This document shows positions 9,747 through 18,485 of a stretch of DNA of 38,507 nt, piece after piece. The notes below the pieces were generated by a model. That model did not search any database. It was not told where the DNA came from and saw nothing but the letters and a program-made list of their open reading frames with translations. Within the stretch, counting starts at the first letter, position 1. Each line of letters opens with the position of its first letter. A program made the position numbers and the translations under genes. The stretch is from positions 1-38,507 of the forward strand of contig JAKSBJ010000324.1 in NCBI GenBank assembly GCA_022361195.1, read 5' to 3'. This DNA comes from Flavobacteriales bacterium. Lineage in GTDB: Bacteria; Bacteroidota; Bacteroidia; Flavobacteriales_D; Crocinitomicaceae.

Positions 9747-11165
9747 GTCTTCCCCAACAAAGGAGGCATCAAAATTAACCAGGTATAATTTACTTTTTGC
9801 TCGGGTAATGGCAGTGTAAAGCCATCGCATGTATTCTTTGTCCCACATTTCGTGTACAAAGTAACCGTGATCTACAAAAACGACTTCCCATTGTCCACCT
9901 TGAGCTTTATGGCAAGTGACGGCATAACCAAACTTCACTTGTACAGCTTGAAAGTAAGGATTCTCCATCACCAATTTATTACGTTTTTTCTTATTGCGCT
10001 CCAGCGGATATTCTTCTTGGGCAATTCGGTAAAACAGTTCTTTCAATCTAGAACGATCTAAGCTCGGACCTTCATGGTAAATGGACTCTAAGTTTATTTT
10101 TAATTCCACATCACCAACTGAGGGGTAGTCAGGCAAACGAGCAATGACATCGGCAAATCGAAAGCCAAAAATCTCTTCTCGACGAACAATTTTTTTAATC
10201 TCTAACATTTCACCATTAGCCAAAAATCCAGCTTCTGATTTGGGATCTAACCAATAGTAATTATTATGAACAGCCATGATGATGTCACCTGCATTTAAGT
10301 CGTCTTCCTGCCACAAAATTCGGTGTCGAATTTGTTGATTAAAGAGATTGGCTCTTTTGTTGGATCGACTAACCACCATTACCTCATCCTGTCCGTAATT
10401 TGAAATGCTGCTTTCTAATTCCTCCTGCAATTCCATACCATTAATGGCGAGGGCATCTACCCGGTTGTGATCTAACATTGGAATGTCATCAGAAAAGTTT
10501 CTAAGCTGAAGGGAAATGTCCAAAATTCCTGAGCTTTTATCTTGTCGAACAATCTCACTCAAATTGGCAGATTCAATGTCTAAACCGTAATAGGTACGAA
10601 TGAAATCTGGACTTAAAGCAGGACTATTTTCCATGCCAATTGGAGGTAATTGTCCAATGTCTCCCACAAAAATGAGTTTGCAGTTATTTGCCGAATAGAC
10701 ATATTCAATCAAGTCTTCCAGTAAGTCACGAGGTGAATAAGAGTCGGCTGTTCCGGTTGAAAGCATGGAGGCTTCATCAATTATAAAAAGTGTATTGATG
10801 TTTTGGTTCCGCTCTAAGCGAATATAGACCGAACCGTCTGCCCGAGTGGCGTGCGAATAAATACCCCGATGAATGGTAGAGGCCGGTTTATTACTGTAAT
10901 TACTCAACACTTTGGCAGCTCTACCTGTTGGGGCCATTAATACCGAATGAACCTTAATTTGTTGCAAGGTTTTAACAAAGGCTGAGATTAAACTTGTTTT
11001 TCCCGTTCCAGCATATCCGGTTAAAATAAAAGCTTCAATGGCCGAAATGTTCCACAAAAAGTCAGTGAGCTGATCCATCGCCATCCACTGATCCTGCGTA
11101 GGTTCAAACCCTAAATTCTCTTTAAAGTACTGAATGAATGTTGTTTTTTGGAGCTTATTTTTCAA
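9738..11165 (-). CDS. RecD-like ATP-dependent DNA helicase (superfamily 1B)
   Basis: A 475-residue 5'-3'-type helicase. It has Walker A LTGYAGTGKTS at 48-58, Walker B LFIIDEASML, motif III GDIGQLPPIG, and a C-terminal UvrD_C_2-like motif YAVTCHKAQGGQW followed by LYTAITRAK. It is shorter than RecD of RecBCD and lacks a long N-terminal extension, so it resembles the stand-alone RecD/Dda-like helicases common in Bacteroidota rather than a RecBCD subunit. The AddA-like gene is 6.5 kb away and not in the same operon. The ATG at 11165 leaves a 128-nt divergent intergenic region. Confidence 0.9.
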   Translation of the reverse strand: MKNKLQKTTFIQYFKENLGFEPTQDQWMAMDQLTDFLWNISAIEAFILTGYAGTGKTSLISAFVKTLQQIKVHSVLMAPTGRAAKVLSNYSNKPASTIHRGIYSHATRADGSVYIRLERNQNINTLFIIDEASMLSTGTADSYSPRDLLEDLIEYVYSANNCKLIFVGDIGQLPPIGMENSPALSPDFIRTYYGLDIESANLSEIVRQDKSSGILDISLQLRNFSDDIPMLDHNRVDALAINGMELQEELESSISNYGQDEVMVVSRSNKRANLFNQQIRHRILWQEDDLNAGDIIMAVHNNYYWLDPKSEAGFLANGEMLEIKKIVRREEIFGFRFADVIARLPDYPSVGDVELKINLESIYHEGPSLDRSRLKELFYRIAQEEYPLERNKKKRNKLVMENPYFQAVQVKFGYAVTCHKAQGGQWEVVFVDHGYFVHEMWDKEYMRWLYTAITRAKSKLYLVNFDASFVGEDLD

Positions 11166-11247
11166 GTGGTAGCAAAGATCAGTAAAACCGTTGAGTTAAA
11201 TATGTAAAAAATATATTGACCTGCGAGTAGTGCTTGAAAAAAAATTG

Positions 11248-11255
11248 TAGTTTTG
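11248..11255 (+). promoter_or_regulatory. -7-like element in the 11166-11293 divergent gap
   Basis: TAGTTTTG matches TAnnTTTG and lies 38 nt before the ATG of the next gene. I see no TTG at the expected 17-23 nt spacing (nearest at 11216-11218, spacing 29). The rest of this 128-nt gap is AT-rich and holds no RNA gene that I can recognise. Confidence 0.3.
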
Positions 11256-11293
11256 TCTTAGTAGTAAAAACACTTTAAAATTTAAATAAACGA

Positions 11294-12220
11294 ATGAGTT
11301 TTTTCGATGATTTAAGCTCCATTGGATACCAGGTAAAGAGATTCCTTTGGCCAGTAATTTTCTTAGTTACAGGAATTGTTCTGCTTAACACAGCTTTGGT
11401 TCCTAGAGTTGAGACTTTGAATAATGGGGAAACTTTAGAGGTACCTCAAAGTGCTTTGTTTATGTACGCGGCCCTTTTATTTATGGTGGGAAGTGTAGTA
11501 TGGTTCTTATACCTCTTTGGTCTAATTAAAACGATGATTGGTTACGGTGTAATGGTACTCATGGTTGGAATTAGTGGATACGTTTTATGGCAGGATTTTT
11601 CTACGATTAAAACGGATGTAGATTATAATGACCGCTACGAAAAGGCAGATAAAGATATTCAGGCTCGAATGGGAGATTTGAAATCTGCACAAATAGCTTA
11701 TAAAGAGTTTAATGGAACTTATACGAACAGTGTTGATGATTTGATTGATTTCGTTAAAAACGGAAAAAAGATGACCATCTTAAAAATGGGATCTGTTCCA
11801 GAAAGAAAGATTACTCCTGAAGAAAGAGATTTGATTTATGGGGATGATCGCCCAATTGATAAGTTAATGACTGAAACGGAAGCTCATGCTATTGTAAGAA
11901 TGTCAGAAACTATCCCTACAGACTTGGAAGGATTTAGAAGAGATACATCTTACGTTCCGGTTATGGAAGCGATTTTCGAGAATGAAAAATACATTGAAAA
12001 CCGTGAGAAAACTGGATGTTTGTTAGCATTTCACCCAGATTCATTGAAATATGTACCTTATTCAAGTTTAATGGTTGAAATGGATACAGCTTCAGTTGAA
12101 AAAGGAGAGTTGAAAGTTCCAACACTTCAAATCAACATGCAGCATCCAATGGATACAGCTAAGATGTATCAAATCGGTGACATCAACGATAATCACCTAA
12201 GAGAAAACTGGAAGAAGTAA
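11294..12220 (+). CDS. three-TM membrane protein with pseudopilin-like soluble segment
   Basis: Unassigned 308-residue protein. Three hydrophobic segments (about 18-36, 52-75, 79-97) are followed by a ~205-residue soluble part. Within the latter, RMGDLKSAQIAYKEFNGTYT and SVDDLIDFV resemble the loop after the hydrophobic helix of type II secretion pseudopilins (a run of the form LR.AQ.AY...NG.YT.S...L). No other secretion or pilus gene is near, so this is probably a shared fold element rather than a pilin. It precedes the DUF3822-rsmD-coaD block by 6 nt and is probably transcribed with it. Confidence 0.6.
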   Translation: MSFFDDLSSIGYQVKRFLWPVIFLVTGIVLLNTALVPRVETLNNGETLEVPQSALFMYAALLFMVGSVVWFLYLFGLIKTMIGYGVMVLMVGISGYVLWQDFSTIKTDVDYNDRYEKADKDIQARMGDLKSAQIAYKEFNGTYTNSVDDLIDFVKNGKKMTILKMGSVPERKITPEERDLIYGDDRPIDKLMTETEAHAIVRMSETIPTDLEGFRRDTSYVPVMEAIFENEKYIENREKTGCLLAFHPDSLKYVPYSSLMVEMDTASVEKGELKVPTLQINMQHPMDTAKMYQIGDINDNHLRENWKK

Positions 12221-12226
12221 TTTCCG

Positions 12227-12991
12227 ATGTCCGTAACAAAAGAAGAAGCTTATCAGCATGCTTTGTGCATGGATTTAACAACTGATAAACTTCGATGTGC
12301 TTTTGTTCATACGTCTACTAAAAAAATTACTTCATCACTTCAATTTGACCTTCATGACTTTAGTCGGGAGGGAATTCAAGACTTTTTAAAGGAAGATTAT
12401 TTTTCTTTTGACTATTCAACTATTAGTGTATCAGCTGGTTCACGCCGTAATACGCTAATGCCCTTTGATTTGTTTAATCACTCAAAAGCAGAAGATATTT
12501 TTGCTTTAAATTATCCAAAGCCTTTTGATGGGGTTGATTATAATCGGATTCCAGAGTTGGGGATAGTCAACATTTATGAATTCCCTGTTTGGATGAAATC
12601 ACTCTTTGTGATTCGTTTTCCAAGAATAAAATTACTGCATCGTTCTACCGTATTGTTGAAAGCAGTTTTCGACCAGCCTACCTTTAGTGGTAAAGTACAT
12701 CTGCTCATTGAAAAAGAGCAGTTTTATATGATTATTGTCCATAAATCAAAGCTTCTTTATTTTAATCGTTTTGACATTAAAGCTTTTTCAGACCTGGCAT
12801 ATCATTTACACTTTGTTTTGGAGCAAAAAGAGCTGGATACTAGGGATTTTGATTTTAGACTTTACGGGGTAAATGAAGATTGGGAACATCTCAAGGAATT
12901 CACTTCGCTTTGTCCAGGAAAAGTAAAGTTGGACAAAGCTCCTGAAAGCAGTAGCGACCTTATTTTGGCTAAACAACTTCTATGCGTATAG
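12227..12991 (+). CDS. DUF3822 family protein
   Basis: A 254-residue cytoplasmic protein recognised as DUF3822 mainly by its context and by segments such as SAGSRRNTLMPFDLF and LLIEKEQFYMIIVHKSKLLYFNRFD. In Bacteroidota this family regularly sits directly before rsmD and coaD, as here; its function is unknown. An actin/Hsp70-like fold has been suggested for the family, but I cannot confirm it from the sequence. It overlaps the rsmD start by 10 nt, so the two are translationally coupled, hinting at a role near ribosome or CoA metabolism (inference). Confidence 0.75.
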   Translation: MSVTKEEAYQHALCMDLTTDKLRCAFVHTSTKKITSSLQFDLHDFSREGIQDFLKEDYFSFDYSTISVSAGSRRNTLMPFDLFNHSKAEDIFALNYPKPFDGVDYNRIPELGIVNIYEFPVWMKSLFVIRFPRIKLLHRSTVLLKAVFDQPTFSGKVHLLIEKEQFYMIIVHKSKLLYFNRFDIKAFSDLAYHLHFVLEQKELDTRDFDFRLYGVNEDWEHLKEFTSLCPGKVKLDKAPESSSDLILAKQLLCV

Positions 12992-13518
12992 TTGGCGGAA
13001 AATATAAAGGAAGAAGATTCAGTCCACCCAAAAAATTTCCATCGCGTCCAACGACTGATTACGCTAAAGAATCCTTGTTTAACATTCTTGAAAACCGATT
13101 TTATTTTGAAGACCTAAAGGTTCTGGATCTTTTTGCTGGAACAGGTAACATTGGCATGGAATTTTTGTCACGTGGAGCCCACAATGTACTGAGTATCGAT
13201 AAACATCCGGTTTCTTTCAAATTCATGCTTAAGAGTTTGGAAGATTTGGGAGACGACAACTGGCAGGTCCTTAGAAAAGATGCCTTTACTTTTCTGGAAC
13301 AAATTGAGGAAAAGTACGATTTAATTTTTGCCGATCCTCCTTTTGGTTTAAAGCAAATTGAAAAGGTGATATCTCTTGTCTTTGAAAGAGGACTTTTAAA
13401 TGAAGGTGGTGTTTTGATTATTGAGCACGGGCAGGAAAATGACTTCGGAAATAAAACCCATTTCAAAGAAATCCGTAAATATGGGGGAGTGAATTTTAGT
13501 TTTTTTCAGGAAGACTAA
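12982..13518 (+). CDS. rsmD: 16S rRNA (guanine(966)-N2)-methyltransferase
   Basis: A 178-residue SAM-dependent methyltransferase that modifies G966 of 16S rRNA in the small subunit. It has the RsmD N-terminus MRIVGGKYKGRRF, motif I VLDLFAGTGNIGMEFLSRGA (47-66) and catalytic motif IV ADPPF (117-121), a variant of the N-P-P-[FY] motif usual in N2-guanine methylases. Length is typical. The start overlaps the end of DUF3822, and coaD follows after 21 nt, the common pairing in bacteria. Confidence 0.93.
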   Translation: MRIVGGKYKGRRFSPPKKFPSRPTTDYAKESLFNILENRFYFEDLKVLDLFAGTGNIGMEFLSRGAHNVLSIDKHPVSFKFMLKSLEDLGDDNWQVLRKDAFTFLEQIEEKYDLIFADPPFGLKQIEKVISLVFERGLLNEGGVLIIEHGQENDFGNKTHFKEIRKYGGVNFSFFQED

Positions 13519-13539
13519 AATTAGCCCTAAATTAGCTGT

Positions 13540-14010
13540 ATGAAGCGAATCGGAGTTTTCCCCGGATCTTTTGATCCCTTTACTAAAGGACATGTTGATA
13601 TTGTACAACGTGCAGTCCCGCTTTTTGATGAAATTATTGTGGCCATAGGTGTCAATTCTAATAAGAAAAGCATGTTTAGTTTGGAGAGTAGAATAGCTCA
13701 CATTGAGGCCATTTTCGATACCGAGCCAAAAGTGAGTGTTGAAGCTTATCAAGGATTGACTACAATCTTTTGTGAAGAAAAAAAGGCCCGGTATTTGATT
13801 CGAGGTATTCGTAATGCGATTGATTCTGAGTACGAAAAGTCGATTGCTCAAATGAATAAAGATCTCACAGGAATTGAAACTATTTTCCTGATGACCAGCC
13901 CAGAATACAGTGCCATTAATTCGTCAATTGTACGGGAAATAAAAAAGAATAACGGAGACATCAGCAGCTTTGTAACAAAAGCCAATCAACTCCTTATAAA
14001 TGATAAATGA
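13540..14010 (+). CDS. coaD: phosphopantetheine adenylyltransferase
   Basis: A 156-residue enzyme making dephospho-CoA from 4'-phosphopantetheine and ATP, the penultimate step of CoA synthesis. It has the nucleotidyltransferase motif GSFDPFTKGH at 9-18 and the C-terminal INSSIVREIKKNNGDIS that corresponds to the ISST-x-VRE motif. YLIRGIRNAIDSEYE is also characteristic. Length is standard. The stop overlaps the start of the downstream thioredoxin-fold gene as ATGA. Confidence 0.97.
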   Translation: MKRIGVFPGSFDPFTKGHVDIVQRAVPLFDEIIVAIGVNSNKKSMFSLESRIAHIEAIFDTEPKVSVEAYQGLTTIFCEEKKARYLIRGIRNAIDSEYEKSIAQMNKDLTGIETIFLMTSPEYSAINSSIVREIKKNNGDISSFVTKANQLLINDK

Positions 14011-15461
14011 GAGGATTTTTATCAACCATATTAATGCTTTTTATCGCTCTTCCTATTCTTGCACAGGAAGAACGGTATATTACTGGATTTGCACCTGATT
14101 TTATTGGGAAAGAGGTGAGTTTATATACTTATCAGGATTACATCACCATGAATAAAATTAAGATTGGTGAAGCGACTGTTAATCCAGAGGATAGTTTGTT
14201 TAAAATACCATTGCACAACAAGTCCACCATAAAAGGGGTTATTGAAATTGAAAAAACAGAGGCCTATTTGTATTTGGGGCCAGAGTCTAGTTATCAGGTT
14301 TATTATCCAAAGCCAGAAGGGCCTGTTTCCTTTCAAAATCAACGTTCCGATATTATTTTTTATGGTTTGGATTCCCTGGACATTAATTCGTTGATATTGG
14401 CTTACCATCATGGTTTTGAAACTTTCATTGCTTTTCATGAAAGGGAAATTGCACGAGGACAGTTTTTACCTTATTTGGATACTTTTAAAGTTCATGTGGC
14501 AGATGCCTATAAGGATGTGAAGGATACTTATTTCCTTACTTATGTTCGATACAACATTGCTGAGATGGAACAAACTTATGGTGGTTTGGGTGGAAGTGAA
14601 GGTCGTTTGCAAATATTCCTGAATTACATTGAGCCCTTTCCTTTGTACTATGAAAATGATCAGTACATGAATTTCTTTAAAGCATTTTACCATCAGGACT
14701 TTAGTTATTATTCGCCTGATATCCGTAAAATGATTGACAGTTCATTAACAATGGCAAGTCCAACAATGCTCATGAAAACCCTTAAGTCTGATCTGTTTTT
14801 GAGCCGACCGGATATTCGGGAAATGGTGATGATTGAGAAACTGGGAAAGGCCTATTACAATTACTACGATGATTTAGGACGTGATCGTAAACGCCATGTT
14901 TTATGGATGTTAGATTCAGTTTCAAATCATGCGAAATATGAAATTAATGCAACCATTTCCAATAATTTAGTGGACTATCTTATTCGACTGGAGCCTGGAT
15001 ATCCTGCCCCCCAAATTGCTTTAAAAGACTCGATAGGAGAAAATATTAATTGGGGAAGATATCAGGGCAAATTTGTGTACTTCAATTTCTTTAATACCTG
15101 GGATCCGAAGGCGGTTACGGAAATGAAAATTATTAAGGGTTTAAGGGAGAAATATCAGGAGGATATTGACTTTTTGTCCGTATGTACAGATAAAGATTCT
15201 ACAGAATTTATTCGTTTTAAAGAAGAGAATCCGGATTTAAATTGGGACATCATTTACGTGGGAGAAGATGAACATTTACTAAAGGATTATAAGGTTACTT
15301 CGCTTCCAGCGTATTATTTAATTGATCAGGATGGATTTATTGCCATGGCACCGGCACTAAGGCCAACGCCAGATGGAGAGTACGAGTCCATTGATAAAAC
15401 CTTCTTTTACATCCAAAAAGCTTTACATCCGGTTGAACATATCAGGGTGGGAGAACCTTAG
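14007..15461 (+). CDS. exported TlpA-like thioredoxin-fold protein without catalytic cysteines
   Basis: A 484-residue protein with a signal peptide (1-19, ending PILAQ), a ~300-residue N-terminal region reminiscent of the DUF4369-containing TlpA proteins of Bacteroidota, and a C-terminal thioredoxin domain (~330-470). Where TlpA has W-C-x-x-C, this protein has NTWDPKAVTEM (Trp365, then Asp366 and Ala369), so the redox pair is absent; the cis-proline loop TSLPAYYLID (Pro434) is kept. It is therefore probably a binding or chaperone-like thioredoxin fold rather than a disulfide reductase. ATGA overlap with coaD suggests co-translation; its stop overlaps the convergent kinase gene by 4 nt. Confidence 0.8.
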   Translation: MRGFLSTILMLFIALPILAQEERYITGFAPDFIGKEVSLYTYQDYITMNKIKIGEATVNPEDSLFKIPLHNKSTIKGVIEIEKTEAYLYLGPESSYQVYYPKPEGPVSFQNQRSDIIFYGLDSLDINSLILAYHHGFETFIAFHEREIARGQFLPYLDTFKVHVADAYKDVKDTYFLTYVRYNIAEMEQTYGGLGGSEGRLQIFLNYIEPFPLYYENDQYMNFFKAFYHQDFSYYSPDIRKMIDSSLTMASPTMLMKTLKSDLFLSRPDIREMVMIEKLGKAYYNYYDDLGRDRKRHVLWMLDSVSNHAKYEINATISNNLVDYLIRLEPGYPAPQIALKDSIGENINWGRYQGKFVYFNFFNTWDPKAVTEMKIIKGLREKYQEDIDFLSVCTDKDSTEFIRFKEENPDLNWDIIYVGEDEHLLKDYKVTSLPAYYLIDQDGFIAMAPALRPTPDGEYESIDKTFFYIQKALHPVEHIRVGEP

Positions 15462-15826
15462 TTCAATTGCTTTACCATAAGTATTCCAAAAATGCACATT
15501 AAACTTACGGCTGCTATTAAAACGGCTGCAGCGGCTATGTCCTTAATTTGACCAATCAAAGGATCAAAATTGGGATGAAATTGATCCATGCTATTCTCTA
15601 AAGCAGTGTTGAATAGTTCTGCAATTAGTAAGACAGACATAGGAATGATTAGGGCGATCCAATCGTATATTTCAAGCTGAATAAAAAGTGAAGTTAGAAT
15701 AATACCTAAACAAAGTAGTATCTCTATTCTAAAGTTGATTTCAGACTTCCAAATCGCATTTAAACCTTTTAAAGCATATCGGAAACTATTCCATCTACTC
15801 TTAACACTAAACTTCTGTTCTTTCAT
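15458..15826 (-). CDS. DgkA-type diacylglycerol/undecaprenol kinase
   Basis: A 122-residue integral membrane kinase with about three TM segments (35-52, 57-75, 95-118). The signature AELFNTALENSMDQ and the following QIKDIAAAAVLIAAV match the prokaryotic DgkA family (E-x-N-[TS]-A-[LI]-E, then K-D-x-A-A-A-A-V). The lipid substrate may be diacylglycerol or undecaprenol; the sequence does not say. It is the last gene of the compact minus-strand unit that begins with the radical-SAM gene at 18482, and its start overlaps the DUF4184 gene by 20 nt. Confidence 0.88.
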   Translation of the reverse strand: MKEQKFSVKSRWNSFRYALKGLNAIWKSEINFRIEILLCLGIILTSLFIQLEIYDWIALIIPMSVLLIAELFNTALENSMDQFHPNFDPLIGQIKDIAAAAVLIAAVSLMCIFGILMVKQLN

Positions 15827-16547
15827 TTTTAAGGGGAATTAGTTTAAGAAAGATTGGAGCCAGGATAAGTCCCAACAACCAGCCGGCAATGGAGGTAGCA
15901 ATGATATCACTGAAGGACTGAACACCTCGCATAATAAGAGTGAGCATCATAATTAAAAATACCATTCCCCAGTATTTTACCTTTTCAAACAAAATAGAAT
16001 ACTGTATGGTGGGAAAAAGGGGAATAGAAATAGCAGTCAAAATAAATAACCCTCCAAATATTGAGCTCAACAACTGCGCAATATGATAATTGGGAATGGG
16101 TGAATTTGCAATAAGGGTATTTTGTTGTAGAAAAGGAATCCGTTCGGCAAAGAAACCATGCTCGTGGGTAAAGGCATCCCAAAAAATGTGCGATAAAATT
16201 CCCAGAATTGCAGAGTAAATAAGGACATACCAATACTTTTTGGCCCATCCAAACCAATCTAGATTTGTGAATGACTCAAAGCGTTTTCGATAAATCTCTG
16301 GAAGGGCATTGATGAGCGAATCTCGAACAAAAGCATGGTAAAGTATACAGAGTAAGATGGTAATGGGAAGTTCAAAATAAAAAAGCCCACCTAGGCTATG
16401 GCTGTGTTCGCGATACATTCGCATTCGAATAAAATATTCAAAATCAGGAGCCATACTTCCCATAATCAAGGCGGTTAGAGATAGTTTGTTTTTAGATACT
16501 TTGGCTAGCGGTAAAACAATAGCCGGATGGCAAAAAGTAAAAGGCAT
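15807..16547 (-). CDS. DUF4184 family membrane protein
   Basis: A 246-residue multi-pass membrane protein. The N-terminus MPFTFCHPAIVLPL and the motif LIMGSMAPDFEYF identify DUF4184, a family with an invariant H-P-A...GS-x-x-P-D pattern reminiscent of metal-dependent membrane hydrolases. REHSHSLGG and HIFWDAFTHEHG add further conserved His/Asp residues. A lipid phosphatase or hydrolase role is conceivable but unproven. It starts 10 nt after the Coq4-like gene and overlaps dgkA by 20 nt, so these genes are almost surely co-transcribed. Confidence 0.8.
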   Translation of the reverse strand: MPFTFCHPAIVLPLAKVSKNKLSLTALIMGSMAPDFEYFIRMRMYREHSHSLGGLFYFELPITILLCILYHAFVRDSLINALPEIYRKRFESFTNLDWFGWAKKYWYVLIYSAILGILSHIFWDAFTHEHGFFAERIPFLQQNTLIANSPIPNYHIAQLLSSIFGGLFILTAISIPLFPTIQYSILFEKVKYWGMVFLIMMLTLIMRGVQSFSDIIATSIAGWLLGLILAPIFLKLIPLKNERTEV

Positions 16548-16557
16548 AGTTTTCGTT

Positions 16558-17019
16558 TTAGGTTAAAATATTGAGTTGTTTTCGACATAGTTTAAGATCG
16601 GTTTGGAGGAAGTTTCGGAAATCAACCGACCGAAATGGGACTGCGGCTTTACCTCTTAAATAGTCTTTTTTGAGTTTGAAAAATTGCTCGGGAACAAACA
16701 CTAAACAAACGGCTACATAGATGGTACCCATTAAGTTGTGGGATCGATTTCCCATTAGAAAGGCGTGGATATGCAATTCATCAGGCATTTTCATTTCATA
16801 GCCCAATAAGATGTGCTTTACATCATGCCTTACCAGATTAGGCTTGTATGAAATTCGGTTTTGAGTTAAATATTCATACAGCTTTCTTCCCAATGAATTA
16901 ATAGGCATTTTTGCAAAATCTTGTAATTGATAATTCCATTTTCGGTCGCGCAGTAAAAGGGCTGACATATCGGTTGCTTTTAGCGTCAACCAATTCACTA
17001 ATTTCCATCTCCAATTCAT
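16558..17019 (-). CDS. Coq4-like protein
   Basis: A 153-residue protein whose central stretch RHDVKHILLGYEMKMPDELH carries the COQ4 signature: HDxxH at 65-69, then 11 residues, then Glu81, the proposed metal site of COQ4. The following AFLMGNRSHN and the hydrophobic helix GTIYVAVCLVFVPEQF fit the helical COQ4 fold. Eukaryotic COQ4 acts on the ubiquinone head group at C1. Bacteroidota generally make menaquinone, so the substrate here is likely different. The gene begins 2 nt after the stop of the radical-SAM gene, a strong hint of joint function. The call rests on the motif and has no alignment behind it. Confidence 0.72.
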   Translation of the reverse strand: MNWRWKLVNWLTLKATDMSALLLRDRKWNYQLQDFAKMPINSLGRKLYEYLTQNRISYKPNLVRHDVKHILLGYEMKMPDELHIHAFLMGNRSHNLMGTIYVAVCLVFVPEQFFKLKKDYLRGKAAVPFRSVDFRNFLQTDLKLCRKQLNILT

Positions 17020-17021
17020 AA

Positions 17022-18482
17022 TTATTTTGTTTTCCAGTATTCTCCTACCGTGATTTTTTGTTTGCTAAATGTGGTTCTGAAAAAGAATTGCCATAGTTCA
17101 AACACCCAAACCCTTTTGCCAATATTATTGTACCAAAACATAGCTTTTCTCAATTTTCTGTCAGGATGAAAAAGCCAACGTTTTATAGCTTTTGGCCTCA
17201 TTTGCATAATAACTTCAATGAGTTTGACATAAAGGATCACTTTCCAAGGTTTGAGGTTTGCAGTTTCCATGATTTGATGCTTGTAATCCCATTTTCGTTG
17301 ATCGGTTTGAATGATTTTTTTGTCTTTTACTTCGTGGAAGTAAGGTGTCCAATGGTGAGGTGTGACATAAAGCATTTGAATTTGATCGGGATCGTATCGG
17401 AGGAGCTGTTTTAAGCTATTGTAAAAGTCTCTACTACGCTCTTCTCCAAATCCAACAACATAAGTTGCCATGGATAAGATGCCATGCTTTCTCAGTAGCT
17501 GAATGGCTTCTCGATCCTTGGATTTGGAGCCGGCTTTTTGAATTTTTTCCAAAACAGCTTCATCATAGTTTTCAATTCCCAATAAAAAACGTTCAAAACC
17601 AGCTTCTTTGTAAAGGTGCAAATGGTTGGCATCACGAACTATATTATCTGCTCTAATCGATCCCACAAGACAGAGATTGAGATTCTTGGCAATGAGGGCT
17701 TCCAAAAACTTTTTCCATTCTCTTTTGTTGGTTGAAGGGTTTTCATCGGCAAAATTGAAGACTTCAATGCCATAATCCTTATGGAGCATCTCCATTTCAT
17801 CCGCTAACTTTTGAGGATCGCGATTCCGCCATTTTTTCCAAAACAGACTCTGACCACAATAGTTGCAAGGGTAGGGACATCCTCGTGAAAACTGAATGAC
17901 AACGGCTTTTCGTTTACCCCAATAGGTATAATGATACCCCTCCATTAACTCCCATCCAATTCGGTAATCATCCAGATCATGGAGAATCGCTGCTGCTTTG
18001 GTGGTGATAATTTTTTCACCACTCCTAAAGGCAATTCCAGCTACCTTGGTTAAATCATTTTCATTTTGAAGGCAATGTATCAAATCGGTTATCACTTGTT
18101 CTCCTTCGCCTCTCACAATAAAGTCAATAGAACGGTTGGACAAGAGAATTTTCTGATAATGATAGGTGGGATAAACTCCTCCAATAACAATCTGTACCCT
18201 GGGAATAAAAACGCGGGTTCTGATGGCGATTTCGTCAATAATCGGCTGTGCAGATGTCGAGCCCGAATGTCCCATTAAAAGAACATCAGGTGCCAGTTCA
18301 CAAAGATTCCGGACAATTTGTTTGATCGGCATGTTGGAGTAATCGGCATCCAACAAAACCACTTCATGTCCAGCATCAATTAATGGTCCTCCAATGGACA
18401 AGAGACCAAGAGGTGGCAAATGCTCTTTGGGCATACGACTTCCAATGGCAGGATGGGGTGGGTTTAATAATACTATTTTCAT
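17022..18482 (-). CDS. cobalamin-binding radical-SAM protein, BchE-like
   Basis: A 486-residue class B radical-SAM enzyme. Residues 1-140 form a B12-binding Rossmann domain (HLPPLGLLSIGGPLIDAGHE, then LLMGHSGSTSAQP, then VIGGVYPTYHY). The radical-SAM barrel follows with the [4Fe-4S] cluster motif CPYPCNYC (Cys202, Cys206, Cys209). The C-terminus resembles proteins often annotated as anaerobic Mg-protoporphyrin IX monomethyl ester oxidative cyclase, but no other bacteriochlorophyll gene is here and the lineage is not known for it, so a different substrate is more likely. The start at 18482 puts the family N-terminus MKIVLLNPPHPAIGSR in full. Four bases before the ATG lies a palindromic box shared with the upstream regulator operon. 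It heads the unit with the Coq4-like, DUF4184 and DgkA genes. Confidence 0.85.
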   Translation of the reverse strand: MKIVLLNPPHPAIGSRMPKEHLPPLGLLSIGGPLIDAGHEVVLLDADYSNMPIKQIVRNLCELAPDVLLMGHSGSTSAQPIIDEIAIRTRVFIPRVQIVIGGVYPTYHYQKILLSNRSIDFIVRGEGEQVITDLIHCLQNENDLTKVAGIAFRSGEKIITTKAAAILHDLDDYRIGWELMEGYHYTYWGKRKAVVIQFSRGCPYPCNYCGQSLFWKKWRNRDPQKLADEMEMLHKDYGIEVFNFADENPSTNKREWKKFLEALIAKNLNLCLVGSIRADNIVRDANHLHLYKEAGFERFLLGIENYDEAVLEKIQKAGSKSKDREAIQLLRKHGILSMATYVVGFGEERSRDFYNSLKQLLRYDPDQIQMLYVTPHHWTPYFHEVKDKKIIQTDQRKWDYKHQIMETANLKPWKVILYVKLIEVIMQMRPKAIKRWLFHPDRKLRKAMFWYNNIGKRVWVFELWQFFFRTTFSKQKITVGEYWKTK

Positions 18483-18485
18483 AAT

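Noticed and set aside
17022..18482. Bacteriochlorophyll biosynthesis (BchE) reading of the radical-SAM gene.
   Set aside because: No other bch gene is present and the window suggests a non-phototrophic Bacteroidota; the resemblance is at family level only.
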